A stretch of DNA of 64,000 nt from Conus ventricosus (GCA_018398815.1 CM031616.1:36415023-36479022); one strand, 5' to 3'; numbered from the stretch's first letter, positions 13,704 through 27,248 are shown. The notes: a model not told the origin generated them from the letters alone. Program-made: numbers and translations.

Positions 13704-14044
13704 ACCCCACCCACCCCCGTAATCTTGCCCATAACCAGCAGACTTGGGAGATAATTAACCTCTAGATCCTTGGCGGAGGGAGAACCAGGTGATTGTGGTG
13801 GCGTGTGGTTCGTGAGATAATTCGCTTCTCTTGAGTTTTTTTTGCTTTCAGTTCAAATCCCCCCTCACCCCCTGTTAGTTTTGGTGGTAAACAAAACAGG
13901 GTCTTCTCTCAGTACGACCGGAGGAGATAAAGTGTCCGTAAAAATAGCAGGTGATGGTCTGAGGCTGAAGTGATTTTTTTTTAGTGGGGGGGGGGGGGGA
14001 GACATTAACGTTATTTTGTCAGTCAGTGCCTGATTGTACTACTG

Positions 14045-14405
14045 AAGGGGGATGTGTGTGCACGTGCGTGAATGTGTGCGTGCGTGCATGTGCGAGTTCT
14101 CGAACATGCGTGTGTGTGTGTTTGTGTGTGTGTGCTTCAGTACATTTATCTTTTTCTCATGCTGCCTTGCATTTTGTAAGTTAAGGTTAGGTTTTGGTTT
14201 AAAGGTGGTGATAAAGTCTGATGTGTGTGTGTGGGCGTGTGTGCATGTGCGAGTTCATGGATGTGCGTGCATGTGCTCATGCACGCGCGCACGATTGTGT
14301 GTGTGTGTGCTTCAGTACTTTTTGGCATGCTTCCTCGCATTTTGTAAATTAAGGTTAGGCGATTGTTTTGGTTTGGCTTGAAAGTGGTGAGCAAAATCCG
14401 AATTT
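14045..14405 (+). repeat. Two-copy tandem duplication, unit about 180 bp
   Basis: Both copies contain GT-rich sequence, GTGTGTGCTTCAGTAC, CATGCT.CCT.GCATTTTGTA, A(A/G)TTAAGGTTAGG and AAAG.TGGTGA..AAA, then the GT-rich part again. Confidence 0.8.
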
Positions 14406-14459
14406 ATTTTTGAAAAGAAGAAGAAAAGGAGGATGAGAGTGAATGAGGGCACATCCGAA

Positions 14460-14460
<1 letters not shown>

Positions 14461-14504
<44 letters not shown>
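14461..14504. repeat. CT microsatellite
   Basis: Uninterrupted (CT)n of 44 bp. A similar tract lies at about 18018-18069. Confidence 0.95.
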
Positions 14505-14506
<2 letters not shown>

Positions 14507-15344
14507 TTTTTTTCTTTTTTTCTTATATTTAATCACCTCTTTATAGTGTTCTGAACACCCATTAGCGCTGGAATAATCGCTATCATTCGGGAGGAGGAGG
14601 GGGCAGGGAAGGAAAAGCCCAGATCAGCAAGATGGAGATTTACGATACAAAGTTGCGAACTTGCCATGTGCTGGCAGTTACTTTCAATCAGCTGAATAAT
14701 ATGCCGATCCTCGTCTGATGCGGAACGAGGCTTCTTTTTTTTTTTTTTACGTGCAGGGATTGTGGAGAGTTAGCGACTTTCCAAAAATACACACGTTTTG
14801 TGGAATACACGCTGACTTTTCGATGAGGAACACTTTCAAGAGCAAATTTCGGGTGCACGGTTTTAAGTTCTCTTCGTCTGGCTCTAGGGCGGCGCGACTT
14901 GTCGGGTCTCTTTCACTCTCACACCCCGGAGGCTGCTTTCTGAACACGGCCATATGAGCCATCCTCCCGCAACAGACACGTCTCGGATCTTGAGGGGGAG
15001 AGGCGAAGAGGGTCTGGTGAAACTACAGCCTGTTTGAGAGAGGGGGAGGAAAACTCTCCCAGTCATCCTCTGCCATATGTCTTCAACTCCCCCCCCCCCC
15101 CCCCCCCCTTTTTTTTTTTCTTTTTTTTTTTCTGCGCTGCCCTCAGGACGGTGTCTTGGATGCAGAATTTGTATTTAGGAGGATGAATGAAACTCCTGTT
15201 CGACGATTTGAGAGAGATTTGCCCCCCCCCCCCCCCCCCTCCCTCCTCCCCACCTCCCTCCTTTGATCGACCGTTAGCACAGCTTTTGGTTAATCGACGT
15301 AGCATGCCCTTGGTTCCTTACTCTGTATAATTTTGAAACGTTAA

Positions 15345-16535
15345 AGGTCTACTTTAGAGGTTTTCGATAATTGGTCAGCTTATGCCGAAATATGAAATGT
15401 TTGATAAATTGGTAAAATAAACATCCGATTCGCTCCCGATCACACGAAATCGATCCGCGAAAGTGGGCATTTTCACCTGTAATCAAGAAAACGGGAGGTA
15501 ATCAACTAAATCTTGGCATGGCTTAACTACTCTTGGAATGTGACGTCACATGATGGACTGGCCGTCAGCCGCGACCTACACAATAAGCCAACGGCGACAG
15601 AAAGCGATTCTGATGGTTCTTGCACATCTCGATCGGTATTTAATTTATCATGTAAAAGCAGTGACTATGATTGCTACAGCCAGTGTGACTCTGGGGATGT
15701 TCCTGCAAGGCCTTTACCTTATCAGTTTGACGCTAAGTTCTTTTTACCACGTCAGTTCCAGCTGGACCACGGAAACGAGCTATTCAGTTCCAGCTGGACG
15801 CCCGAACACATCTTTCCGAAGGCGTACGGACTTTACCGAAGTCTCGAGGGAGGCTACCGACTTATTCTAGATGCGATCACGCGTGGACGGCGAGCGGAGA
15901 TTCTCCTTCCTCAAGCCTTAACGTGTTCATTCAATTTAACAAGTGTGATCTGTCCATAGATATGAACAGAATAAATGTGCGACTATCGTACTCATCTGTA
16001 CGAGCTTACCACTGCGCCCTTCAAAGTATACGCGCACAATGCAGACGAAGTTTTTGATCCACTCGAACGGGCTCGGCAATTGTCGGAATAGCTCGTTTCC
16101 GTGGTCCAGCTGGAACTGACGTGGTAAAGAGAACTTTGTGGCCCGGCATGGTTGCACGAACCGAATCCACTTCTTTCGAGTATCTTGATCAGATGGAAAT
16201 GTGTGCAAAGAATATCCGTCTCCTGCTGAGCTGCTGCACTCGCCTACAGCACAATATCTGCCACCCCCTCGTGACTTTTTAGGCTGTGGGGGATCGCAAC
16301 TCGTGTTGATTTCACTTGGCGTTGGCTTGTTGTGTAGGTCGCGGCTGACCGCCAGTCCATCAAGTGACGTCACGGTTTTCGGACTACCGCGCGGGGTTTG
16401 AACAGGTGTGCAAAAGTCGTTTTTTATCAATTAAATTCTTCCGGCGATTTTTTTTGAGAAATGAATACCATACTGTAGTTATATGACATGTAGACCTGTT
16501 TTTATCAAATTATCGAAAATCTCTAAAGTAGACCT
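15345..16535. mobile_element. Kolobok-type DNA transposon (TTAA target site), non-autonomous, with foldback arms
   Basis: The ends are inverted: AGGTCTACTTTAGAG then (G/A)TTTTCGATAATT at 15345 and its reverse complement ending at 16535, about 27 of 28 bases matching. Both ends are flanked by TTAA (15341-15344 and 16536-16539), the target duplication of Kolobok and piggyBac elements. A partial THAP zinc finger on the minus strand favours Kolobok, whose autonomous members encode THAP proteins. Inside, 15530-15600 is repeated inverted at about 16315-16385, and 15744-15788 at about 16083-16127, so the two halves could pair extensively. No transposase catalytic domain is present. Confidence 0.8.
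16070..16430 (-). pseudogene. Truncated THAP-domain ORF in the Kolobok-type element
   Basis: Minus-strand reading frame of about 120 residues. It contains RYCAVGECSSSAGDGYSLHT followed by FPSDQDTRKKWIRFVQ. The spaced cysteines (CAVGEC), the HTFPSD block and the invariant-type Trp match the first half of a THAP C2CH DNA-binding domain. The second half, with its Cys-x2-His pair and AVPTIF-like box, is missing. After CRATKF the frame runs into sequence shared with the opposite arm of the element (LPRQFQLDHGNELF). It is therefore a broken copy. Confidence 0.65.
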
Positions 16536-18014
16536 TTAAGGAACACTAGCGTCAGTAACGGAGCTGGAAAAACGGGGTACCTATTTGGAGGGGCTATGGG
16601 CTTGTGTTTGAGTAGAGGACGTGTGTTCCTTGACGATCCTGCAAAGTTCCTAGTTTAGAAGCCCCCTTCTGTCAGCGTGTCCTCAATTGGTTTTTAAGGG
16701 ACAGAAGGCTGTTCTGTCGTTTAGCGCCATTCAGTGAGACCTCCCAATGGGAAGGGGAGAAGGGGCTCCTAAACTAAGACGTTGGCGATCCAGCCACATG
16801 CCACAGAAGAATTGTAAACATGAAGAATTAGTGTTACATAATATTATATGACGGTAAAATTTCAAAACTTTTTTTCATAATACACCACCCGCATATGGGG
16901 AACAGCAATCCAATGTGTCATTGAATATTATGATCGTGAAAATGTACATTATGTAAAAAGTAACTTTAGGATTAAAAGAAAATACTTTTTTAAAGAAGAG
17001 GTTGGTGGAGAAGGAGGAGGACAAGGGGGTGTAGATATGAGAAATAAAACGGACGCTTTCCTGTTCGGAACACGCGCACGAGAGGAGATAGCCGTCACAT
17101 CATGTACACCACCCCACCTAGTGTTCCAGGGGTCTTGTTCCGTTGGGAATCTCGGCGTCACTCGCGCGACGACGACTCTGCTATCGCAATAGATCCTTGA
17201 CGAACTAAAAGAAAACAAATCACTAACCACCAACCGACCGCTGATAACCGGATAGGAAGACTTCCGCCATGTATTCCTGGGAAAACTGAAGAAGAAGAAG
17301 AAGAAGAAGCAGGGAGAGCGTGTGAAGCGAATGGTCCCCGTCTTGTGGACTCTCCCAGGTATTTGGGGTGTAGCCGTCATGATAGCTATTGTATCAACAT
17401 CACCACGTCCAAGACATGTTCACACCATGATGTAAGTGGATCGTCATCTTGAAGGTACCCTTCTTGTTTTGTAATGGGGGGGGGGGGGGGGGGGGGGGAG
17501 GTGATGAAATGACCGTTGCACTTCTCTGATATAAGCTGGGTCACTCCAGTCACACTGGGTGGAACACGGCGCTCGAATATTTTTACTATGAAAAAAAAAA
17601 AAGAAGAAAAAGTTACAAACAAACAAAAACAATAATAATAATAATAGAAGAAAAGGAACAAACCGGCGGGTGTAAACGACGTTGACAATAGGCAGCTACA
17701 CCCGTGCCGGTCGTGTACTGCTAAACAGGCGTGATCGTTTAAAAGGAGCACGTGCGGCCCGCCCGGGGTGCAGCCAGTGGCCGATGGGCCCTCTTCCGGC
17801 GATGTCTACGTGCAACTATCTGCTTTAGAGCGCTCCGTCTCTCCTGCTACCCTCTCCCTTGTCCGTGTCCTCCTCCTCCTTCAACCCCCCCCCCCTAATC
17901 CCATATCACTCCGCACAATATGGCCCTGTGAAGGGACTGGGGGCGTCCTGGAATGGCCGTCGGCGAAGGTGTGAGCACGGCGCACCGTGATCTCTTCTGT
18001 GTCGGTCGGTATCG

Positions 18015-18054
<40 letters not shown>

Positions 18055-21000
18055 CTCTCTCTCTCTCTATCTCCCCAACAAACACACCACACACTCACAC
18101 CAACACACACTCACAACTGAGAAGTGGGAGGAGAATCATTTCAACCGTTCAGATCTAAAAAAATTCGGGGGGGGGGGGGGGGGGGGGGGGATATTGAATG
18201 GGGGCCAATAGATGGCATAGATCTAGCTGACTGTGATTCAGGTGGTGTTTTTTTTGTTTTTGTTTTTTGTAACAAAACTATTAAAACTACAAAACATCTG
18301 AACAGCTAACAATGTGCAAAATATAAGTTGTTTTGTGGTAATTCTTTCTCGGAATGAGTGTGGTAAGGTGCTTGAATTGTGGTCTGGGGTGAGGGGAAAT
18401 AAATAGCTGCTGTGGTAGGATGATTGATTTTCTGAAAACGGCTTTCCAACCTCATACAAGACTATGATATTAATTAAAGAAATAAGAAAAGGTTGAATGG
18501 TTTTCATTTCTGTGGTAATTTTTATATTTTTGAAAACTTTCCTGACTCTGCACCGCATTCTGGCATTTGTTGTCATCTGTGAAAAAATGCGGTGCATGCA
18601 CGAAAGTGTGCACACACAACACAACACACAACCACACACACACACACTCAAACTCACACACACACACACACTCAACACACACACACGCTCCTTCATCCAG
18701 CATAAAGTTAATCAGTAGAGGGGTGGGTGGGGGGTAGAAGAGCGCGGGGGATGTGGAGATATTTAGGGATTATTTGGATTCGTAGGATGGGCTTGGGGGG
18801 GGGGGGGGGCGGGGGGGGTGACTTTGAAATCCCGGGTGGATGCTCTCCACAGATGAATGGGACGTTATCTACGGTCTCTGATGGGAAGGCAGTTTCACTG
18901 TCCGGTGGTTTCGTGGGAAATGAAGGGATTCTCAGTAGCAGGGAGAGGTTTGACAATACCGGTTGGATTGTCGTGTTGTTTCTTGTTTTGGGGGTGGGCT
19001 TGTGGGGGTGTGATAGCGATCTGTCTATGGTGTGCTTGTGGGACGGTTTCGGCCTTGCTAGGAGCCTTCTGCATGAAGTCCGATGAAGTGGGTTCAGAAT
19101 CTATCTCCTCCACTCTGGATGTTTGTCAGTGACTAGCCTGTCCACCAGCGGGCAGATACTACTTGCCCTTTTCCCACATCGTAAATGTCTTTGGCGTGTA
19201 GGCGTCCCAGACAAATGCTGCCTAGGCCATTGCGGGCCATACAAAGCCTTTCTAAGCGTTCTCTAGACTACGATGGTTTTCAGAGCTCACTTCAAATTTC
19301 AGCGAAAGGATGAGGGTTTCCCTGGCATTATTTGTGAGATTGCTAGTGTTGGTTCTTTTTGTGACACTGTAAATGAAGGTGTAACCGATCCAGTAAAGTT
19401 CAGAGAAAGATGGTTATCTACGGTTCTGTACTCCAAGCTGGTTGCTGTCATAGGACGACCCTCCTGGGTAACTAAAACGTGCAGCTCTTCGCACAAGGAT
19501 GGATCATGTTGGCTTCAGCTTACATCTTGATCGTGCTGACCTCATGTATGATCCATGATTGGGCAAGGATATGAAGGTGAGGGGGGGGGGTGTCACATGT
19601 GGGTTAGGGCACCGCATTTCGTGAAGACCGGTTTGACGGTCAGCCGTCCTACAGTCACGTGGTGGGTGCCAGCAAGACATCTGACAGGCTTGTAGGAGAA
19701 GTGCGAGTGCAGGCACAGTTCAGCCGTCATAGTCGTATTCAGGAATAATCTTCAAGAACCAAGGGGCCAACAGGACGGTCATCAATGCTTTCTGTCTTTC
19801 CTCACCACCCCTGCTCTGAAATGTTGGGGAGTTCGAGTTCAGGTAGGGGGGTTCCAGAGGTTCCTGTGGGCAGACCTGTCCATAAGGATTATCCACATCA
19901 GAAGTTGACGTGAGAAGTTGAATGAGTGCTTCAGACTGAATTTGATTGGGGTATGAACAAAAGAATGAATGGAAAATAGGAAAAGATCCGCTCTTGCCAT
20001 CCATCCGGTGGTAAGTTGATCATTTCGTGTATGTCCACAAGGTTTCTCATGCTGGGATCCGTTCTGAAGCCCTCTTCAGTCCTCTCTCTCTCTCTCTCTC
20101 GCTTCTCTCCGGCCCATCCTCTCACCTTCCTCCTCCACCCCTATATTATCCCCTGTCCGACACGACAACAAACCACTCACCACAGCACCGATTACTACAG
20201 CCACCATGTGGCATGTCATGCTGGCTGTATGTATCGCGCATGAAGAAAAAGTAAAGTAGAGGGGTTAAAAAATAAAATAGTGAGAGAAATAAAAGGAACA
20301 GGCGCTTGGCTCTTGCCTCTAGCAGCTCGCTAGACGGCAGGCCGAAGCATGTTGATTTAAAGTGCGTGTCTGTGGCATCCTCGACCTTTCTGTTGCTCAT
20401 TGCATTGTCAGATCTTAGTGCACGCGGGCTGCTACTGTCTATAGACAACGGAGTCGAAGGGGAGCAGGGGTAGGGGTTCGAGGGGGTGGTTGGGAGAGGT
20501 GGGTGGTTGGGGTAAAGTGAATGGTAGTTGGGGAAACAGTATGTGTGTTGGGGAAGGGGAAAGGAAGGGGGAGGGTGGGGGGGGCGGGGCGGCAGATGGG
20601 GCATTTGTTACAGACGTACAAATTGTATGTGTGTGCATGTTCTGGGTGTAACGGTGGGAACTCGAAACTGTGCAATGCTTGTGTCTGATTCTCGTCAGAT
20701 CCCACCCTGTTATGGTGTGTGGGTGGATTTGCTGTTTTGTTTTGCATGTGGCTTGGTGGTGGTGGTGTAATGGTGTTAAGTGTGTGTATGTTTTTTTTGT
20801 TTGTTGTTTGTTTTGTGGGATGGGGGGTAAAGAGACGACAGTCATAGAGCAATGAGTAAAATAATTTTACCAATAGGTGGAGGCCTCTCCCCCTCCATTC
20901 CCAATCCTTCTTTCATTCAGACATGCAGTCTGCTCACTTTCCCTTTGGCTCCAAACACGAAAGTTTGGAGAAAGAAACCAGTCTGTCATTGTTTTTTATG

Positions 21001-21148
21001 TAGCATGGTATTTGTTCATTGCTGCGTGCAAATACCACTTACAGGAATAAAGAAGCCAAAATGAAAAAGTTGGAGGAGGCACCAGATAGATGTGTAGGGA
21101 CGTTTTGCACAGGGGATTGCACTGGCTGTACATGCACCTGCACTGCGC

Positions 21149-21151
<3 letters not shown>

Positions 21152-21212
<61 letters not shown>
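21152..21212. repeat. GT microsatellite
   Basis: Uninterrupted (TG)n of about 60 bp. Confidence 0.95.
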
Positions 21213-21213
<1 letters not shown>

Positions 21214-23359
21214 TGACAGAGTGAGTGAGGAGATATAGAAAGAACCAGAAAGAGAGAGAAATGTTATCGAAAGTGAATTTGTGACAAGACTGATCAAAAT
21301 GAAGGAAGCCTTGCACCAAAATCACGTAAGCAGGGAACTGGCAGTGTCCAATCTCACAGTTTTGCCCGCCTTCCAGATGATGCAGAATATGCATCTTTTC
21401 AACTCTGTCTAAACCATTCAACCAACCTCCATCCCCATCCCCTCCCACCTCTCCCCTCAAAAGGAAAAAAGTACAGCTGCTTACATGTTGATCATGCTCT
21501 GCGAAAGGAGAATCAAACAAAAAATGACAGATAAAGGAAGGAATATGCTATGGGAGCATCATAGTATCAAAGAGTGTATCGTCTTTTTTACTGCCCTGTT
21601 TTTCCATGCTTCCAGAAATCTGTAATAATGGGGAGGAAATCAGTTTTATTGTTGTATTCTGGTGGGATATATTTTCTATCTGTCCGTTAATCTTTGATAC
21701 ACTATCATATTTATGATAGGTAAATCAGTTATTATCCAGTAGTCATTTTTTGATAAGAAGTTTTCAGTGGGGGGGGGGGAGGGGGGGGGGGGGGGGGGGC
21801 TTATAACATTCAAATCAGGTATTTTTCCATAACATTCCAAAGGAAAAGGGGTATTACCCGTCAGGGATGTCGGTGATAATGTATGATGTTTTTAGTAAAG
21901 TCTAGTAACCATTGGTTACTAATGGGATTCATGATGCCAGTGAGCATTTGATCTGTTTTCGCTTATGCCTTCCCATCCCAGGATAATTTTATAAGTGATT
22001 TCTGAGAAAAAACAGGTAGGTAATAATACCACTTTCCATTAAAGAATGATAACTGTCATACCAGGGATGTTAGTAATGTGGGTTTAGGAGGCTTGTGTTT
22101 CCATTCTTTCTGCCAAGTAATATACAGGCGCAGATGTTTGTGGATGCATGTGCATGTGTCGTTGTCATGTTTAAAATCATCACCGTTCGAACCATTCATG
22201 TAAAGCTCTTATCTCTCCTCACCAGCAAAGGTTTGGGGCTACGTGACATATCAGAATGTCTTTTTCACACAAGGCAGAGAACAGGGTGGGAGTGTGTGTG
22301 CGGGTGTTCGTGCACTTACATGTTCCACACTCCCTCTCTGTCTGTCATGTCTGTCTCTCACTCTTCTTCTTCTTATTTCTTCTTCTGTGTCACACACTCG
22401 CGAAAGCACACACACACACACACACCACACACCCACACAACACACACTCACACATTCTCACTCATCCTTCTTCCCCCCTCCCCTCCCTCCCCACTTCCCC
22501 TGTCCTGTCTCCCCACTTTCTACTCCATCACTCCTGTCCCCAGTCCCCACTACCACCTCTCAACGCACCACACTAAAGGTTAAAACTTCAGAGGGAGATA
22601 GAGTGCTTTTGACTCTGAAAATTTATGACAAAGCCCTCAAACCAATGTTCATGAGGGACACAAAAAGGTTTGCTGTAATTGTTAGGAAATCTGAATACAA
22701 ATGAAGGTCAGTTCAGTGGTTTTGATCAACTGTGTGTGTGAGGTGTGGGTGTGTGTGATTGTGCGTGTGTGTTGTGTGTGTGTGTGTGTGAGTGTGTGTG
22801 TTCCGCAGCATTAAAAAGTATTTTAGGTTAGTTTCCTCTGGAAACAGAAAGCTATACATGGCTTATCACATTATTACCATTATTTTGCAAAAAAACTTGG
22901 TTTAAAGAGAGGATAGGTGGATGTTGGTGTCTTTGTGGTGATTATACTTCAGCAGGATTAGCTGTAAAAGTGGGATGTGTATGGGTCATTTGATGACAAA
23001 AATGTGGAGAAGACGTTTGCTGTTCAGACTTTGCTGTAGACTGCCCAGAAGAAGTGATTGGTAGTCATTGGGAATGGATGTGATGGGATGGAATGGAGGA
23101 AGCAGTGTAAGTAAAATAAGGATATTACTTGAAGGTATGTGCAGGTGGTGGGGGTAGGATTGATGGGGTGAAACGAGATGCAAGTGCTGTGGTGTTGTGA
23201 TTGTTCCCTTGCAGCATTAAACTGGGTTTGGAAACAAATGGGAGATCTCCAACATTGGCTTTGGCGGCTGTGTGGTGGCAGATGATGGTATCCTCCAGAT
23301 TTTGAACTGTGGGCCATTTTAATAAGAACAGGAAGCGCAGTTGCCTGGTGTTTAGTTGA

Positions 23360-23565
23360 AAAGTGGGCGACTGCAGATGAAATCTAAACAATTTAATGTG
23401 ATTAATAGCGTAACCGCCAAGGAAACGTAGACAAAAAAAGCTAAAGACGAAAACATTACGTTCGACTCATAGGTCTTCTTGAGACAGATGAACACACTCA
23501 GGACAATGAAAATGACTAAGCAATCACTTACCTTCATTCACTTCACTTAGGACGCAGGTTGGGCG
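23360..23565 (-). repeat. Interspersed repeat with hammerhead-like core, copy 2
   Basis: Contains GGTCTTCTTGAGACAGATGA and ACACTCAGGACAATGAAAAT on the + strand. It is preceded by GGCGACTGCAGATGAAATCT, a segment that also occurs downstream of the core in copy 4. It is the most diverged copy (GTCGAACG in place of GTCGAAACG). Confidence 0.6.
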
Positions 23566-24492
23566 TTGTATCTTAGTTAAATTCACTGGTAAAGACAACA
23601 AAAATTGGGATGGAAGGGGTAGAGAGGGGGGATGGGGTGTGACTGTGTTAAGGAGAGGGGAGGGAGTGAGCCAGGAGAGGGAAGGGTTAGATACCATACA
23701 AAACAAATATCACACACAAAAAAGATATGATAAATTTGACTGTTTTTATTAATATTCGATTACATATTTGAAACCAGTTGCGAGACGAAGAAGAAGAAGA
23801 AGATAAACCAGTGGGAAGTGGGACACATTTCTTTTACTCCCCCATCACCACCACCACTTTACCCTCCAGCAACACCACTCCCCCCCACCCACCACCCACC
23901 CACCCATGCAAAAAAAAAAAAAGTTCATTCAGATGGAATCGGAAAGTGTTGCTGCGTGCTGGAGTGTCTGTGCCAAGGCTTGGTTTTCAAGCCCCAAGTA
24001 AGTGTGCAAGTCCTTGTACTGTGTGTGGTCTTAGATGGATGGCCATTTGATTTTCTTGGTTTGACCTGTTTTTTTGGGGGGGGGGGGTGGGGTTGGGGGG
24101 GTGGGGGGGGGTGGACTGTTTGGTGTCAGTGTATGTGCTTAGACGTGGTTTCTACTGCTTTCAACCTGCTGGGCCCCATGGTCAGCAGGGCTGGAAACAG
24201 CACAATGAGTGAATTAAAACACCTGACTTTGTGGAGTTCATGCTTCTATTAGTCCCCTAAACTGCATCCTGGCAGTGCTACAAGAATGCGACTGATCGTG
24301 ATAAGAGAGGAAGAATAACAAAATTGATGATGAACATTTATGTAGCGCATTGTTTTCGGGGATCCTGCTTCCAAAGGGGCTTAAAAAAGAAGATCTCATT
24401 CTTTATCCCTCTCAGCCTATCCACTTCATTTCTCTCTCCATTGTTTTTGCCCCTTTTCACCTCTTCAACCTCTTTTTCCATTTCCTCTCTCC

Positions 24493-24493
<1 letters not shown>

Positions 24494-24558
<65 letters not shown>
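24494..24558. repeat. Poly(C) tract of 64 with one G
   Basis: C from 24494 to 24528, a G, then C to 24558. It lies just before the 23-bp minisatellite, at the end of a C/T-rich stretch. Confidence 0.95.
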
Positions 24559-24559
<1 letters not shown>

Positions 24560-24704
24560 TCTCCTTCCCCTTTCTCTTTGTCAGCAAAGATTCAAAGCAA
24601 GGAAAGAGATAGAACCAAAGCAGGAACAGAACGCCTCGAAAAAAAGAAAAAGGGGATTGAAACACACAGCTATGAGTAGATGAGAGACAACCGTTTATGG
24701 AAAG

Positions 24705-27248
24705 AGATCAAAACAAAGCAAGCAAAGAGCCCAAACAAAGAAGCAAAGTGACTCAGAAAGCAAGCAAATAGACTCAAACAAGCAAGCACTGAGACCCAAA
24801 CAAAGCAAAAGAGACTCAAACAAAGCAAACAAAGAGACTCAAAGCAAGAAAGAGACTCAAACAAAGCAAGCAAAGAGACTCAAAGCTCAAGCAAAGAGAC
24901 TCAAACAAAGCAAGCAAGGAGACTCAAACAAAAGCAAGGAGGACTCGAGGAGGGAAAGAGACTCGAAGCAGGGAAAAGTGGACTCAAAACAAAGCAGGGA
25001 AAGAAGACTCAAACAAAGCAGGAGAAGACTCTAAAGCAAGAAAGGGACTCAACAAAGCAAGCAAGAGACTCAAAGCAAGGAAAGATACTCAAGCAAAGCA
25101 AGCAAGAGAGAACCAAACAAAAGCAGCAAAGAGAACCCATTAGCAGGGAAAGACTCAACAAAGCAAGCAAAGAGACCAAACAAGCAAGCAAAGAGACCCA
25201 AACAAGCAAGCAAGAGACTTAAACAAAGCAACAAGGAGACTCAAACAAAGCAAGCAAAGAGGACTCCAAACCAAAGCCCATTTTCCTAAATAAGCAAGCA
25301 AAGAGACGCAAACAAGAGACCCAAACAAAGCAGGGAAAGGCTCAAACAAAAGCATGGAAAGTGAAATAAGCAAGCAGAGAGCCCAAACGAAGAAAGCAAA
25401 GACATCCAAACAAAGCAGGGAAAGAGACTCAAACAAAGCAAGGAAAAGAGTACTAATCGGAATGCAAGGAAAGAGACCAAACAAAGCAAGCAAGAGACCC
25501 AAACAAAGCATGCAAAAAGACTCAAGGCAAAGCAAGCAAAGAGACTCAACAAAGCAAGCAAAGAGACCCAACAAAGCAAGCAAAGAGACTCAAACAAAGC
25601 AAGCAAAGAGACTCAAACAAAGCAAGCAAAGAGACTCAAAGCAAGCAAGGAGAGCTCAACAAAGCAAGAGGAGACTCAAACAAATCAAGGAGACTCAGAG
25701 GAGGGAAAGAGACTCGAAGCAGGGAAGAGACTCAAACCAAAATGCAGGGAAGAGACTCAAACAAAGCAGGAATGTGACTCTAAGCAAGCAAGGGACTCAA
25801 CAAAGCAAGCAAAGAGACTCAAAGCAGGAAAGATACTCATGCCAAAGCAAGCAAAAGAGGACCCAAACAAAGCAAGCAAAGTGACCCAAAGCTGGGAAAG
25901 ACTCTAACAAAGCAAGTAGAGACCCAAACAAAGCAAGCAAGTGACCAATCAAAGCAAAGCAAAGAAGACTTAATCAAAGCAGCAGGAGGACTCAAAACAA
26001 AGCAAGCAAAGAGACTCCAAACAAAGGCAAGGAAAGAGACTCAATTAAGCAAGCAAGAGACGCAACAAAGAGACACAAACAAAGCAGGAAAGACTCAAAC
26101 AAAGCAGGGAAGAGAAAATTTATAGCAAGCAGAGAGACCCAAACGAAGAAGCACAAAGACACCCAAACAAAGTAGGGAAAGAGACTCAAACAAAGCAAGG
26201 AAAGAGACTCAATCGAAGCAAGGAAGAGATCCAAACAAAGCAAGCAAAGAGAACCAAACAAGCAAGCAAAGAGACTCAGCAAAGCAAGCTAAAGAGATCA
26301 AAAACAGCAAGCAAAAAGAGACCCAACAAAGCAAGCAAAGAAGAGACTCAAACAAAGCAAGCAAAGAGACTCAAAACAAAGTAAGGCAAAGAGTACTCAA
26401 AGAAAGCAAGGAGACTCAAACAAAGCAAGCAAGGAGACTCAAACAAAGGGCAAGGAGACTCTGAGCAGGGAAAGAGGATCGAAGCAGGGAAGAGACTCAA
26501 ACAAAGCAGGGAAAGAGACTCTAAAGCAAGCTAAGATGAGCATAACAAAGGAAGCAAAGAGACCCAAACAAAGCAAGGAAGAGACTCAAATTAAGCAAGC
26601 AAAAGTGACTCAAAAGTAATACAAAAGAGACCCAAACAAAGCAAGCAAGAGGACCAAAACAAGCAGGGAAAAAACCTCAACAAATCAGGAATAAGAGTAA
26701 ATAAGGCAAGCAGAGAGACCCAATCGACGCAAGGCAAAGAAAACCAAAACAAGGCAGGAAGAGACTCAACAAAGAAGGAAGAGACTCGAACGAAAGCAGG
26801 ATTTTAGGAAAGTGACTTCAAAACAAAGCAAGCAAAGAGGCTCAAACAAAGCAGGGGAAAGAGCTCGAACAAAAGCAAGGAAAGAGACTTGAACAAAGCA
26901 GGGAAAGAGACTCAAACAAAGCAATGGAAAGGAGACTCAAACAATGCAAGGGAAGAGACCCAAACAAAGCAAGCATAGAGCTCAAACAAAGCAAGGGAAA
27001 GGAGACTCAAACAAAGCAAGGAAAGAGACTCAAAACAAGCAAGGAAAGAGACCCAAAACAATGCAAGCTAAGAGACCCAAAACAAAAGGCAGCATAAGAG
27101 ACTCGAACAAAGCAAGCAAAGGAGACTGAACATAGCAAGCAAGAGACTCAAACAAAAGCAAGAAAGAGACTCATAAGCAAGGAGAAAGAGATCCCCAAAC
27201 GAAGCAAGGAAAGAGACTTTTAAAACAAAAGCAAGGAAAGAGAGCAAG
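24705..27248 (+). repeat. 2.5 kb minisatellite, unit about 23 bp
   Basis: The unit approximates AAACAAAGCAAGCAAAGAGACTC, or AAACAAAGCAAGGAAAGAGACTC, repeated about a hundred times with frequent one-base indels. The + strand is almost free of T. Reading frames through it (such as 25354-25884, rich in Lys/Gln/Ser/Arg) come from the repeat and shift constantly. They are not genes. Confidence 0.95.

Larger units (their letters stand above)
10216..15340. other. Non-coding stretch with simple repeats
   Basis: Loosely repeated AATCAAC-containing units at about 10255-10500, the CTG/CTA stretch, poly(C) at 13672-13703 and 15089-15108, the GT-rich duplication and the CT tract. The 153-codon frame at 10198-10659 has no recognisable domain. 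Confidence 0.6.
16540..24493. other. Non-coding stretch with many microsatellites
   Basis: Poly(G) at 17476-17498, 18167-18190 and 21769-21799; CA at about 18605-18690 and 22407-22455; GT at 21152 and 22735-22800; GAA at 17290-17308; and repeat copy 2 at 23360. No exon recognised. Confidence 0.6.

Noticed and set aside
23940..24003. Possible exon with donor AAGTAAGT
   Set aside because: No convincing acceptor upstream, and the translated segment matches no protein I know.
25354..25884. 176-codon Lys/Gln/Ser/Arg-rich frame and similar frames in 24.7-27.2 kb
   Set aside because: Produced by the 23-bp tandem repeat, with no start context and constant frame changes between units.
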